A stretch of 64,000 nucleotides of DNA from Paracoccaceae bacterium (GTDB taxonomy: Bacteria > Pseudomonadota > Alphaproteobacteria > Rhodobacterales > Rhodobacteraceae), in assembly GCA_013214575.1 (NCBI GenBank), contig JABSSD010000119.1, forward strand, positions 94,015 through 158,014. Reading direction: 5' to 3'. Under the pieces are notes generated by a model that saw nothing but the letters and a program-made list of their open reading frames with translations, was not told the origin of the DNA and searched no databases. Of this stretch, positions 32,862-41,404 are shown piece after piece. A program made the translations under genes and the position numbers. How positions within the stretch are numbered: position 1 is the first letter of the stretch; every line of letters begins with the position of its first letter.

Positions 32862-33365
32862 CTACACCCAGCGGCGGGTCTTTTGTTCGTAGCGGCCCCA
32901 GTCGGCCCGAAACACGCGCCGCATCCGGTTCTCTTCCGGGATAACAAACCGTTTTTCCAGGATCCAGATGAACACCGGGATCATTGGCAGCGACAGCACC
33001 GCATCAAACCACAGGATGAAGCCTGCCAGAATAAGAACGTCCCCCAGATAGATCGGATTTCGCGAGCGGCTGAAGATCCCCGACTGCACCAGATGGCTGG
33101 GCGTCTTATGGGGCAGAACGGTGGTGTGCTGCCGCCGCATTTCATAGACCGCAAGCGCCGTCAGCAGCAGCCCGCCGCCGATCAGCAATCCGCTCAGGAA
33201 ATCAGCCCAGCCATCGCCGAACCCCAGCCCCAACGAAAGGAATCTCGCCTGTGCCCAGGCGCCAAGCACGCAGCCCAACAGCCACAGCGGTGGCAGATCC
33301 AACCGTTGCATCAAAAATCGCCCCGCTGGGGGGTGCTTATAAATATCTTGATCATTGCGGGCCAC
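32862..33365 (-). CDS. Isoprenylcysteine carboxyl methyltransferase-like membrane protein
   Basis: LVQSGIFSRSRNPIYLGDVLILAGFILWFDAVLS; start may be 33311. Confidence 0.75.
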   Translation of the reverse strand: MARNDQDIYKHPPAGRFLMQRLDLPPLWLLGCVLGAWAQARFLSLGLGFGDGWADFLSGLLIGGGLLLTALAVYEMRRQHTTVLPHKTPSHLVQSGIFSRSRNPIYLGDVLILAGFILWFDAVLSLPMIPVFIWILEKRFVIPEENRMRRVFRADWGRYEQKTRRWV

Positions 33366-33719
33366 TTTCCCCTTCTAATGGCGACAGGTCCAGAGCCAAT
33401 CGACCTCTGGGGTTCAGAAAGGACAGATTGCCCAAAACTTATGCAAACGACGAATCTCTTACCGATTGCGGCATGATCCTGCACATATTGCCAAAAATGC
33501 CTACGTATACTTCGGCATGCTGCCTTTCGTTGAAAGTCGTCCCAGCCGTTTTTCGCATGGGCGCGGTGCTCTCTGGGTCAGGGATGAGATCCGCTGACAT
33601 GCGGCGCAGCGGGTGTTTCACAATGGCGCCAGAACAGGCAAACACCGTTTTTGTGACGGCACGATCCTCTTGCCATACCCCGCGCTCTGGCTAGGCTCGT
33701 GGCAGGAGGAGATTGCGAC

Positions 33720-34472
33720 ATGACACTAGACGGTAAACACGCATTGGTCACCGGCGGCGGCACCGGCATCGGACTGGCAATTGCCCAGGCACTGGCGGCG
33801 CAGGGGGCGCAGGTCACCATAACCGGGCGCCGCACGCAGGTGCTGGAACAGGCCGCGGGCAACGGGCTGCACGCCGTGCAAATGGATGTGGCAAACGAGG
33901 ACTCGGTGGTCAGTGGCGTCGCCAAGGCGATTGAGGCGCGCGGTCCGGTGCAGATCTGCGTGCCCAATGCAGGCATTGCCGAGGGCCGCGCCCTGCATAA
34001 GACCGACATGGCGTTCTGGCGTACCATGATGGCGATCAACGTCGACGGCTGTTTTCTGACCATCCGCGAGTGTCTCAAGTCGATGCACGGCACCGACTGG
34101 GGCCGGGTTATCGCGATTTCCTCGATTGCCGGGCTAAAGGGGCTGAAGGGCGCCAGCTGCTATTCGGCCTCCAAACACGCGATGATCGGCATGATCAAAG
34201 CCTTGGCGGCGGATCATCTGGGCAAGCCCTATACGTTCAACGCCCTGTGCCCGGCCTATGTGGACACCAACATTGTCCCGCAGAACATTGAAAGCATCGT
34301 GAAACGCACCGGCATGAGCGCGGAAGATGCGATGCAGGTCATGCTGGGGGCCAACCCTCATGGTCGCCTGATCGCCCCCGAGGAAGTCGCCGAAGCAGCG
34401 CTGTTTCTCTGCGGTCCGAACTCTGGCTCGGTGAACGGCCAGACCCTGCAAATCTCCGGCGGAGAGATGTAA
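33720..34472 (+). CDS. Short-chain dehydrogenase/reductase
   Basis: ALVTGGGTGIGLAIAQALAAQGA, CYSASKHAMIGMIKALA. Confidence 0.9.
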   Translation: MTLDGKHALVTGGGTGIGLAIAQALAAQGAQVTITGRRTQVLEQAAGNGLHAVQMDVANEDSVVSGVAKAIEARGPVQICVPNAGIAEGRALHKTDMAFWRTMMAINVDGCFLTIRECLKSMHGTDWGRVIAISSIAGLKGLKGASCYSASKHAMIGMIKALAADHLGKPYTFNALCPAYVDTNIVPQNIESIVKRTGMSAEDAMQVMLGANPHGRLIAPEEVAEAALFLCGPNSGSVNGQTLQISGGEM

Positions 34473-34843
34473 TGGATCGCGCCAGCTTCAACACATTCTG
34501 CGCCGCCATGCCCGCCACCAGCCATGTGGTGCAATGGGGCAATGCGGATGTGTGGAAAGTTGGCCCCAAGGTCTTTGCCATCTGTGGCTGGGCCGACGGC
34601 TGCGATGCGTTCACCTTCAAGGTGAGTGAGATCGCCTATGAGGTGTTGCAAGAGCAGCCGGGCATCCGCCCAGCCCCCTATCTGGCCTCACGCGGGATGA
34701 AATGGCTGCAACACTATGACAGCCCGGGGCTGTCAGATACCGAGTTGCGGCGACACATCATGATTTCCTATGATCTGGTCGCCGCAGGTCTGTCAAAAAA
34801 GAAACGCCGCGACCTGGGCATTCCCCAGCCTGACCAGACTTAA
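34472..34843 (+). CDS. MmcQ/YjbR family protein
   Basis: VQWGNADVWKVGPKVFAICGW, APYLASRGMKWLQHY; start overlaps SDR stop. Confidence 0.85.
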   Translation: MDRASFNTFCAAMPATSHVVQWGNADVWKVGPKVFAICGWADGCDAFTFKVSEIAYEVLQEQPGIRPAPYLASRGMKWLQHYDSPGLSDTELRRHIMISYDLVAAGLSKKKRRDLGIPQPDQT

Positions 34844-34862
34844 GCCAGCCAATCAAAGGCGC

Positions 34863-35081
34863 TCAGGCCTGCCCTTTTACCCGCACGTCAACCGGCGTGA
34901 TCAATGTGGCCAGATAGGTTCGGATATCGCTGTCCCAGTCAGCAGGGTCTTCGCCATGCGCAAATTCGGCATGCAGTTCGATGAGTTTCCAAACTTCGGT
35001 TTCCGTGGCCGCCACCAGGCTGGCCGGGCAAGTTTCCATTCCTTCACAATCGCGGCAGGCATATGAGTACGCATTGGACAT
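34863..35081 (-). CDS. Small DUF1059-like protein
   Basis: 72 aa: YACRDCEGMETCPASLVAATETEVWKLIELHAEFAHG. Confidence 0.7.
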   Translation of the reverse strand: MSNAYSYACRDCEGMETCPASLVAATETEVWKLIELHAEFAHGEDPADWDSDIRTYLATLITPVDVRVKGQA

Positions 35082-35233
35082 CGCTGATCCCCTTTTCCAC
35101 CTTTCACCAGTTAGACCCGGGTCTGTTTTAGCAAGCGGATTAATCGCGGATATAATTGGCTCGACAGCTTGCCCCGCGTCGCATACTCAATTTGAGCTTT
35201 ATCCTTGAATTTCATTTACCCAACGAGGCCCCT

Positions 35234-36427
35234 ATGACCGACTTTGCCGCCACCAAAGCGATGTTCCACCTGCCTCAGGGCATGATCTACCTGGACGGCA
35301 ACTCGCTGGGCCCGCTGCCCCTTGCCGCCACCAAACGGGTTGCCACTATGATGCAGGACGAATGGGGTGAAATGCTGATCACCGGCTGGAACAAGGCCGG
35401 CTGGATGCAAAAATCGACCGAGCTGGGGGATCGCATCGGCCGCTTGATCGGCGCTGAGCCAGGTCATGTGGTGATGGGCGACACCCTGTCGATCAAGGTT
35501 TATCAGGCCGTTGCCTCGGCGCTGGAGCTGAACCCAACCCGCAAGGTGGTACTGTCAGACAATGGCAACTTCCCCACCGATCTTTATATGGCCGACGGGC
35601 TGCTGCGCTCGCTGGGCGATGACTATGAACTGCGGGTGGTCGATCCGCAGGCGGTGGGTGACAATCTGAGCGACGACGTCGCGGTGCTGATGTTGACCCA
35701 GGTGGATTATCGCACCGGCCGCATTCACGACATGCAGGCGTTGACCGAACAGGCCCAGGCCAAGGGCATCGTCACCGTCTGGGATCTGGCCCATTCTGCA
35801 GGCGCCCTGCCGGTGGATCTGGCCGCCTGCGGTGCTGATTTTGCAGTGGGATGCAGCTATAAATACCTAAACGGCGGCCCCGGCGCTCCGGCCTTTATCT
35901 ATGTCGCCCCGCGCCACGCCGATCAGATCCGCCCGGCCCTCTCTGGCTGGCTGGGCCACGAATCCCCCTTTGCCTTTGACCTCAACTACCGCCCGGCTCC
36001 CGGCGTTGAACGGATGCGCGTCGGCACCCCGCCGGTGCTGCAGCTCACCGCGCTTGAGGCGGCAATGGACATCTGGGACATGGCCGACATGGCCTCGGTG
36101 CGCGCCAAGTCCATTGAACTTTGCGATCTGTTCATTGCCGAGGTCGAGGCCCAGTGCCCGATGCTGACCCTCGCCAGCCCCCGCGATGGTAGCCAGCGCG
36201 GCAGTCAGGTCTCGTTCCGCTTCCCCGAGGGCTATGCGGCGATGCAGGCGATCATCGCCCGCGGAGTCATCGGCGATTTCCGTGCCCCCGACATCATGCG
36301 CTTTGGCTTTACGCCGCTGTATATCGACGAGGGTGACGTGCGCGCCGCTGCTGCCATCATTGCAGATGTGATGACCAATAATCTGTGGGATCGCCCGGAA
36401 TACAAAATCCGCTCTGCGGTGACGTGA
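35234..36427 (+). CDS. kynU: Kynureninase
   Basis: FHLPQGMIYLDGNSLGPLP; VWDLAHSAGALPVDL; GCSYKYLNGGPGAPAFIYV; start re-set from 35156. Confidence 0.95.
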   Translation: MTDFAATKAMFHLPQGMIYLDGNSLGPLPLAATKRVATMMQDEWGEMLITGWNKAGWMQKSTELGDRIGRLIGAEPGHVVMGDTLSIKVYQAVASALELNPTRKVVLSDNGNFPTDLYMADGLLRSLGDDYELRVVDPQAVGDNLSDDVAVLMLTQVDYRTGRIHDMQALTEQAQAKGIVTVWDLAHSAGALPVDLAACGADFAVGCSYKYLNGGPGAPAFIYVAPRHADQIRPALSGWLGHESPFAFDLNYRPAPGVERMRVGTPPVLQLTALEAAMDIWDMADMASVRAKSIELCDLFIAEVEAQCPMLTLASPRDGSQRGSQVSFRFPEGYAAMQAIIARGVIGDFRAPDIMRFGFTPLYIDEGDVRAAAAIIADVMTNNLWDRPEYKIRSAVT

Positions 36428-36915
36428 ATGTCGCGATTCGGGCATATCATCGCGATGACGCGGAACCGTTGTACGACATTTTTGTCGAGGCCATCCATGA
36501 TGGGGCCTCGGCCCACTATAGCCTTGCCCAACGACAGGCCTGGGCTCCCGACACAGATATGCCCGATAAATGGCCCGGCAGGTTGGCGACGCTCAATGTC
36601 TGGGTGGCCGAAGCTGACGGCGAAATTGCCGGTTTCATGGCCGCAACCCCGCAGGGCTACATCGACTTTGCCTTCCTGCGCCCCCGCTGGATGGGCCGCT
36701 CTGTGGCGCAAGCTCTCTATGACGTCATCCTTGAACGGGCGCGCAGTGCAGATCTGACGCGGATGACGACCCATGCTAGCCTAATGGCGCGGCCCTTCTT
36801 TGCACGGCAAGGCTGGCAGGTCGATAAAATGGAAATAGTTGACAGAAACGGCGAGCAGCTAAAGCGCTTTGCCATGTCACTGACTTTGGGAGCCCCCCAT
36901 GACCCAACCCTATGA
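36424..36915 (+). CDS. GNAT family N-acetyltransferase
   Basis: GTG start overlapping kynU stop (GTGA); [28 protein letters not shown]...; frame overlaps start of kynA. Confidence 0.85.
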   Translation: MNVAIRAYHRDDAEPLYDIFVEAIHDGASAHYSLAQRQAWAPDTDMPDKWPGRLATLNVWVAEADGEIAGFMAATPQGYIDFAFLRPRWMGRSVAQALYDVILERARSADLTRMTTHASLMARPFFARQGWQVDKMEIVDRNGEQLKRFAMSLTLGAPHDPTL

Positions 36916-37732
36916 CCCGGCCAAAGATGGCGCCAAGATGGATTTCAAGGATCACATGTCCTATGGCGACTACCTGTCGCTGGATATGCTGCTGAACGCC
37001 CAGAAAACCTGGACCGACACCCATGACGAGATGCTGTTCATCATTCAGCACCAGACTTCGGAACTGTGGATGCGGCTGGCGCTGCACGAGCTGGACGCCG
37101 CCCGGACCTGCCTGCAAAACGGCAAGGCGCATCAGGCCTTCAAAATGCTGTCCCGGGTGTCGCGGATCTTTGAACAGCTGAATTCGGCCTGGGACGTGCT
37201 GCGCACCATGACGCCCTCGGACTATACCGCCTTTCGCGATGCACTAGGGCAAAGCTCGGGCTTTCAGTCACATCAGTACCGGCTGATTGAATTCATGCTG
37301 GGCAATCGCAACACGGCAATGCTGAAACCGCATGCGCATCGCCCGGATCTGGTGGCGCTGCTCGAGGCTGAGCTGGCGCAGCCATCCCTGTATGACGTGG
37401 CCATCAAGGCGCTATCCCAAAGCTTCTCGCTGCCCGACGAGGTGCTGAACCGAGACCTGCCCGAGGCCTACCAGCCGCATGCTGCCGTTCAGGCCGCCTG
37501 GACCGAGGTCTACCGCAATCCGGAAAGCCACTGGGAACTGTATGAACTGGCCGAGAAATTGGTCGATCTGGAGGATTATTTCCGCCGCTGGCGCTTCAAC
37601 CATGTGACCACGGTTGAACGTGTCATCGGCTTCAAACGCGGCACCGGCGGCACCGGCGGCGTCAGCTATCTGAAACGGATGCTGGCGGTCGAGCTGTTTC
37701 CCGAGCTGTGGCACCTGCGCACCGAGTTATAG
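36899..37732 (+). CDS. kynA: Tryptophan 2,3-dioxygenase
   Basis: [60 protein letters not shown]. Confidence 0.96.
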   Translation: MTQPYDPAKDGAKMDFKDHMSYGDYLSLDMLLNAQKTWTDTHDEMLFIIQHQTSELWMRLALHELDAARTCLQNGKAHQAFKMLSRVSRIFEQLNSAWDVLRTMTPSDYTAFRDALGQSSGFQSHQYRLIEFMLGNRNTAMLKPHAHRPDLVALLEAELAQPSLYDVAIKALSQSFSLPDEVLNRDLPEAYQPHAAVQAAWTEVYRNPESHWELYELAEKLVDLEDYFRRWRFNHVTTVERVIGFKRGTGGTGGVSYLKRMLAVELFPELWHLRTEL

Positions 37733-37752
37733 CAAGTACAATTGTGCAAAAC

Positions 37753-37834
37753 GGCGCGGCACTCTTCGATTTCTTCAAAGAAATCGGCACGGAAAATTCA
37801 AATTTTCCGGTTACCTTGGCCTGAGAGCCGCGCC
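37753..37834. other. Nested inverted-repeat structure (outer 8-bp stem enclosing two perfect 9-bp hairpins)
   Basis: GGCGCGGC 37753-37760 / GCCGCGCC 37827-37834; CGATTTCTT-CA-AAGAAATCG 37767-37786; CGGAAAATT-CA-AATTTTCCG 37790-37809. Confidence 0.7.
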
Positions 37835-38392
37835 AACTAGCAGGGCCAACTGTGCCACGCCAGAAGCATAGCTGGCGTAGTCCTTTGATGTATGTTTGAC
37901 ACCCTTCATCGCCGAACAAAAAAACCGCGCGATTTCACCCACCTCACCCGGCAGCACTACCCGACCTGCCTCAGACTCGGCATTCAACCAGCTTACATAG
38001 ACTCCCTGCAACGCTGTTTCACCGGTTGCAATCACCTCACCGGCAGCACTCATACCGGCCTCGAACAACTCGAGCCCATGTGGTGATGTCATCATCGCTT
38101 TCATCGCTGGGCCTCCCTGAGCGTCAAAGGCTGCTTGCAATCGCTCAGCCAAACCGCCTGTCGTAGTCAGGGCAACAGCCACCTGCTCCAGCGCTAGCCC
38201 ATAGTGAGCCTCGACCAGGCCGACAAAGATCGCTTCTTTGTTGCGATAATGCAGGTACAATGCAGGCCGTGACATGCCCGCACCACGGGCGATGTCATCC
38301 ATTGATGTCTTGCGGAACCCATATGCGGAAAAAGCCACCCAGGCCGATTCCAGGATCGCCCGCGGCTTCGGGTCGTCACTTGCTTTGATCAT
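37811..38392 (-). CDS. TetR family transcriptional regulator
   Basis: ARAILESAWVAFSAYGFRKTSMDDIARGAGMSRPALYLHYRNKEAIF helix-turn-helix. Confidence 0.92.
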   Translation of the reverse strand: MIKASDDPKPRAILESAWVAFSAYGFRKTSMDDIARGAGMSRPALYLHYRNKEAIFVGLVEAHYGLALEQVAVALTTTGGLAERLQAAFDAQGGPAMKAMMTSPHGLELFEAGMSAAGEVIATGETALQGVYVSWLNAESEAGRVVLPGEVGEIARFFCSAMKGVKHTSKDYASYASGVAQLALLVGAALRPR

Positions 38393-38422
38393 AAAGCCGC
38401 TTCTGACATTTTGGCTGAATTT

Positions 38423-38434
38423 TGTCAATTGACA
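38423..38434. promoter_or_regulatory. Candidate TetR operator TGTCAATTGACA
   Basis: Perfect 12-nt palindrome in the tetR/iorAB divergent intergenic region, flanked by TTCTGACA 38401-38408 and TGTCAGAA 38457-38464. Confidence 0.5.
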
Positions 38435-38489
38435 TCCTGACACATGATGCGCATTTTGTCAGAACCCGCACAGCAGAGAGCATACCCCC

Positions 38490-38954
38490 ATGTCGACATC
38501 CCTTCGCATCAACGGCAAATCCCATCAGGTTGATCTGCCCGACGACGTTCCCCTGTTGTGGGTCCTGCGCGATGACATCGGGCTGACCGGCACCAAATAC
38601 GGCTGCGGCGTTGCCGCCTGCGGTGCCTGCACCGTGCATATCAACGGGGTTGCGGTGCGGTCATGCCAGACAACACTGGGCGATGTTGACGGCGATATCA
38701 CCACCATCGAAGGCCTCGGCGCCCCCGGTTCCCTGGCGCTGATCCAGCAGGCCTGGATCGATCATCAGGTGGCGCAGTGCGGCTACTGCCAGTCCGGCCA
38801 GATCATGCAGGCCGCCAGCCTGCTGGCCTCAAACCCCTCGCCCACGGACGCTGACATAGATGAGGCCATGCGCGGCAATCTCTGCCGCTGCGGCACCTAT
38901 CCGCGCATCCGCGCTGCGGTGCATAGCGCCGCGTTGGAAATGAAGGAGGTCTGA
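38490..38954 (+). CDS. (2Fe-2S)-binding protein, isoquinoline 1-oxidoreductase alpha-like
   Basis: [23 protein letters not shown] and [12 protein letters not shown]...CRCGTYPRI. Confidence 0.9.
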   Translation: MSTSLRINGKSHQVDLPDDVPLLWVLRDDIGLTGTKYGCGVAACGACTVHINGVAVRSCQTTLGDVDGDITTIEGLGAPGSLALIQQAWIDHQVAQCGYCQSGQIMQAASLLASNPSPTDADIDEAMRGNLCRCGTYPRIRAAVHSAALEMKEV

Positions 38955-38957
38955 TCC

Positions 38958-41198
38958 ATGGCCAGTATCGCAAAAATTGCCCGCCGCAGCTTCCTGATCG
39001 GCTCTGCCGCCATTGTCGGTGGCGTCGCCTTTGGTGCCTATTACGTCAGCCGCCCCGCTCCCAACCCGCTGAAACCCGGCAAAGGCGAAGCGGCCCTGAA
39101 CCCCTTTGTGCTGATCGACCAACAAGGGGTCACCCTGTTTGCGCCGCGCGCCGAGATGGGCCAGGGGGTGAAAACCACCTGGGCGGCGCTGATCGCCGAA
39201 GAGCTGGACGTTGAACTCGACGCGGTGAGGGTGCTGCACGGCCCCGCCGCCGCCGCCTATTACAACAGCGCCTTCATCGGTGATGCTCTGCCCAACCGCG
39301 GCTACAATGTCAGCGATTTCCAGCATGCGCTGGGCGAGGTTCTCGGGGTCCTGGGAAAAACCCTCAACCTGCAGGGCACCGGCGGCTCCACCTCGATGAA
39401 AGACGGCTACACCCGCATGCGCCACGCCGGGGCCACCGCGCGCGAGACCCTGAAACAGGCCGCCGCCAATCAAATGGGCCTGGACCGCGACCAGTTGACA
39501 ACCGCCAATGGCAGGGTGCAGGCCCCCGATGGCACCAGCCTCAGCTATTCCGAGCTGGCAGAGGGGGCGGCCAGGCTGGATCCGGTAAAGGCCGAGTTGC
39601 GGCCAAAGAGCGAATGGCGGCTGCTGGGCAAGAGCCAACCACGGATTGACATGGTGGAAAAATCCACCGGCACCGCCGAATTTGGCATCGACGTGCGCCA
39701 ACCGGGCATGAAATTTGCCTCGGTGCGGATGAACCCCCGTCTGGGGGCCGCCATGAACGGGTTTGATGCCACCGCGGCGCAGTCAATGCCCGGTGTCGAG
39801 CAGATCGTCGACATGGGTGACGGCGTCGCCGTGGTGGCCAGCAACACCTGGCTGGCAATGCAGGCGGTCGAGGCAATTGAGGTCGACTGGCAGCAGGCCC
39901 CCTACCCGCCGGAAACCGATCAGATCTTTGCCCGCATCGCCGAAGCCTTTGACGACAAGCCCAACTCCACCATGCGCGACGATGGCGATGTGGACCAGCT
40001 GCCCGAGGGCGCCAGCGAGATCCGAGCCGAGTATCAGCTGCCCTATCTAGCCCATGCCACCATGGAGCCGATGAACGCCACCGCACTGTATGAGGGTGAC
40101 AAGCTGACGGTCTGGTGTGGCAACCAGATGCCGACCTTTACCCAGTCCAAATGCGCCGCTGAAGCCGGGCTAGAGAGTGAACAGGTTGATGTGCACACCA
40201 GCTACCTTGGCGGCGGCTATGGCCGCCGGGTCGAGTTCGACTATTCCGTGCTGGCAACCCGTCTTGCCAAACAGATGCCCGGCGTTCCGGTGCAACTGAC
40301 ATGGTCGCGCGAAGAAGACATGCGTCATGACTTTTATCGCCCCGGCGCCATCGCCCGCATGCGCGGCGCGGTCAAGGATGGCGCTGCCGTTCTGATGGAT
40401 GGCAAGGTCGCAGCCGCCTCTCCGGTTGCACAAATCATGGACCGCATTGCAGGCCTGTCCGCCGCCGGTCCCGATAAGGGCCATGTCGAGGGCTTCTTCA
40501 ACCCGCCCTATGCAATCCCCAACTTCCGCATGAGCGGCCATCTCAGCGACGTGCAGATCCCGGTGGGCTTCTGGCGCTCGGTGGGCAATTCCTTCAACGG
40601 CTTCTTTGTCGAAAGCTTCCTCGATGAAATGGCCCACACAGCGGGCAGTGACCCGATGGAATTCCGTCTGGCGCTGGCCCGCAAGGAATGGGCCCCCGCC
40701 GCTGGCGTACTTGATGCGGTCAGGGAGATGTCGGGCTGGACCGGGCAAACCCCAAAGGGTGTCGGGCGTGGGGTGGCGATGTGCTACAGCTTCGGCACCC
40801 CGGTGGCCGAAGTGATCGAGGTGATCGACGAAGACGGCAGCATCCGCATCAAAAAGGCCTGGATCGCCTGCGACATGGGGCTGGCGCTGGACCCTGAAAC
40901 CGTCAAGGCGCAGATGTTCGGCGGTATGGCCTACGGGCTGTCGGCAGCTTGTTTCGGCGAAATCACCTTTGGCGGCGGAGAAGTCGAGCAAGGCAATTTC
41001 CCTGATTATGAGGCGTTGCGCATGCATACAATGCCACAGACCGAGGTGCGGGTTCTGGAGACCCAGAAGCACCTGGGCGGCGCCGGGGAACCCGGCACAC
41101 CACCCGCAGCACCGGCGCTGGCCAATGCGATCTTTGACCTGACCGGAAAACGCCCACGGCGATTGCCGCTGATGCATGATTTTGACCTTCTGGTCTGA
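38958..41198 (+). CDS. Molybdopterin-binding aldehyde/xanthine oxidase-type large subunit, isoquinoline 1-oxidoreductase beta-like
   Basis: Tat-like RRSFLIGSAAIVGG N-terminus; YLGGGYGRRVEFDY; GGAGEPGTPPAAPALANAIFDLTGKRPRRLP. Confidence 0.9.
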   Translation: MASIAKIARRSFLIGSAAIVGGVAFGAYYVSRPAPNPLKPGKGEAALNPFVLIDQQGVTLFAPRAEMGQGVKTTWAALIAEELDVELDAVRVLHGPAAAAYYNSAFIGDALPNRGYNVSDFQHALGEVLGVLGKTLNLQGTGGSTSMKDGYTRMRHAGATARETLKQAAANQMGLDRDQLTTANGRVQAPDGTSLSYSELAEGAARLDPVKAELRPKSEWRLLGKSQPRIDMVEKSTGTAEFGIDVRQPGMKFASVRMNPRLGAAMNGFDATAAQSMPGVEQIVDMGDGVAVVASNTWLAMQAVEAIEVDWQQAPYPPETDQIFARIAEAFDDKPNSTMRDDGDVDQLPEGASEIRAEYQLPYLAHATMEPMNATALYEGDKLTVWCGNQMPTFTQSKCAAEAGLESEQVDVHTSYLGGGYGRRVEFDYSVLATRLAKQMPGVPVQLTWSREEDMRHDFYRPGAIARMRGAVKDGAAVLMDGKVAAASPVAQIMDRIAGLSAAGPDKGHVEGFFNPPYAIPNFRMSGHLSDVQIPVGFWRSVGNSFNGFFVESFLDEMAHTAGSDPMEFRLALARKEWAPAAGVLDAVREMSGWTGQTPKGVGRGVAMCYSFGTPVAEVIEVIDEDGSIRIKKAWIACDMGLALDPETVKAQMFGGMAYGLSAACFGEITFGGGEVEQGNFPDYEALRMHTMPQTEVRVLETQKHLGGAGEPGTPPAAPALANAIFDLTGKRPRRLPLMHDFDLLV

Positions 41199-41202
41199 CG
41201 GA

Positions 41203-41249
41203 CTCTTCTTCTTGTAAAAATACCTCGGAGTCCGGGGCAGCGCCCCGGG
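41203..41249 (-). repeat. Composite dispersed repeat (CCCGGGGCGCTGCCCCGG hairpin + CTCCGAGGTATTTTTACAAGAAGAAGA tail)
   Basis: Minus-strand reading; same family as 2811 and 29594. Confidence 0.75.
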
Positions 41250-41352
41250 TAAGCCCAACCTTTACAAGTAGCAATTGCGGCCTCCATTAGGCACCCCGCC
41301 GCAAAGTCTTCATGTTGCGCACAAATTTCGGCCACTCGACCTCTTTATCAAG

Positions 41353-41368
41353 GTTAACAAATCCCTAA
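41353..41368. promoter_or_regulatory. Candidate CtrA box GTTAA-N7-CTAA upstream of RTX/Hint gene
   Basis: 8 of 9 match to the reverse of TTAA-N7-TTAAC, 36 bp upstream of ATG. Confidence 0.3.
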
Positions 41369-41404
41369 TGCCGGTTTCCGGCGATAAATAACTGAGGTCG
41401 ATCC

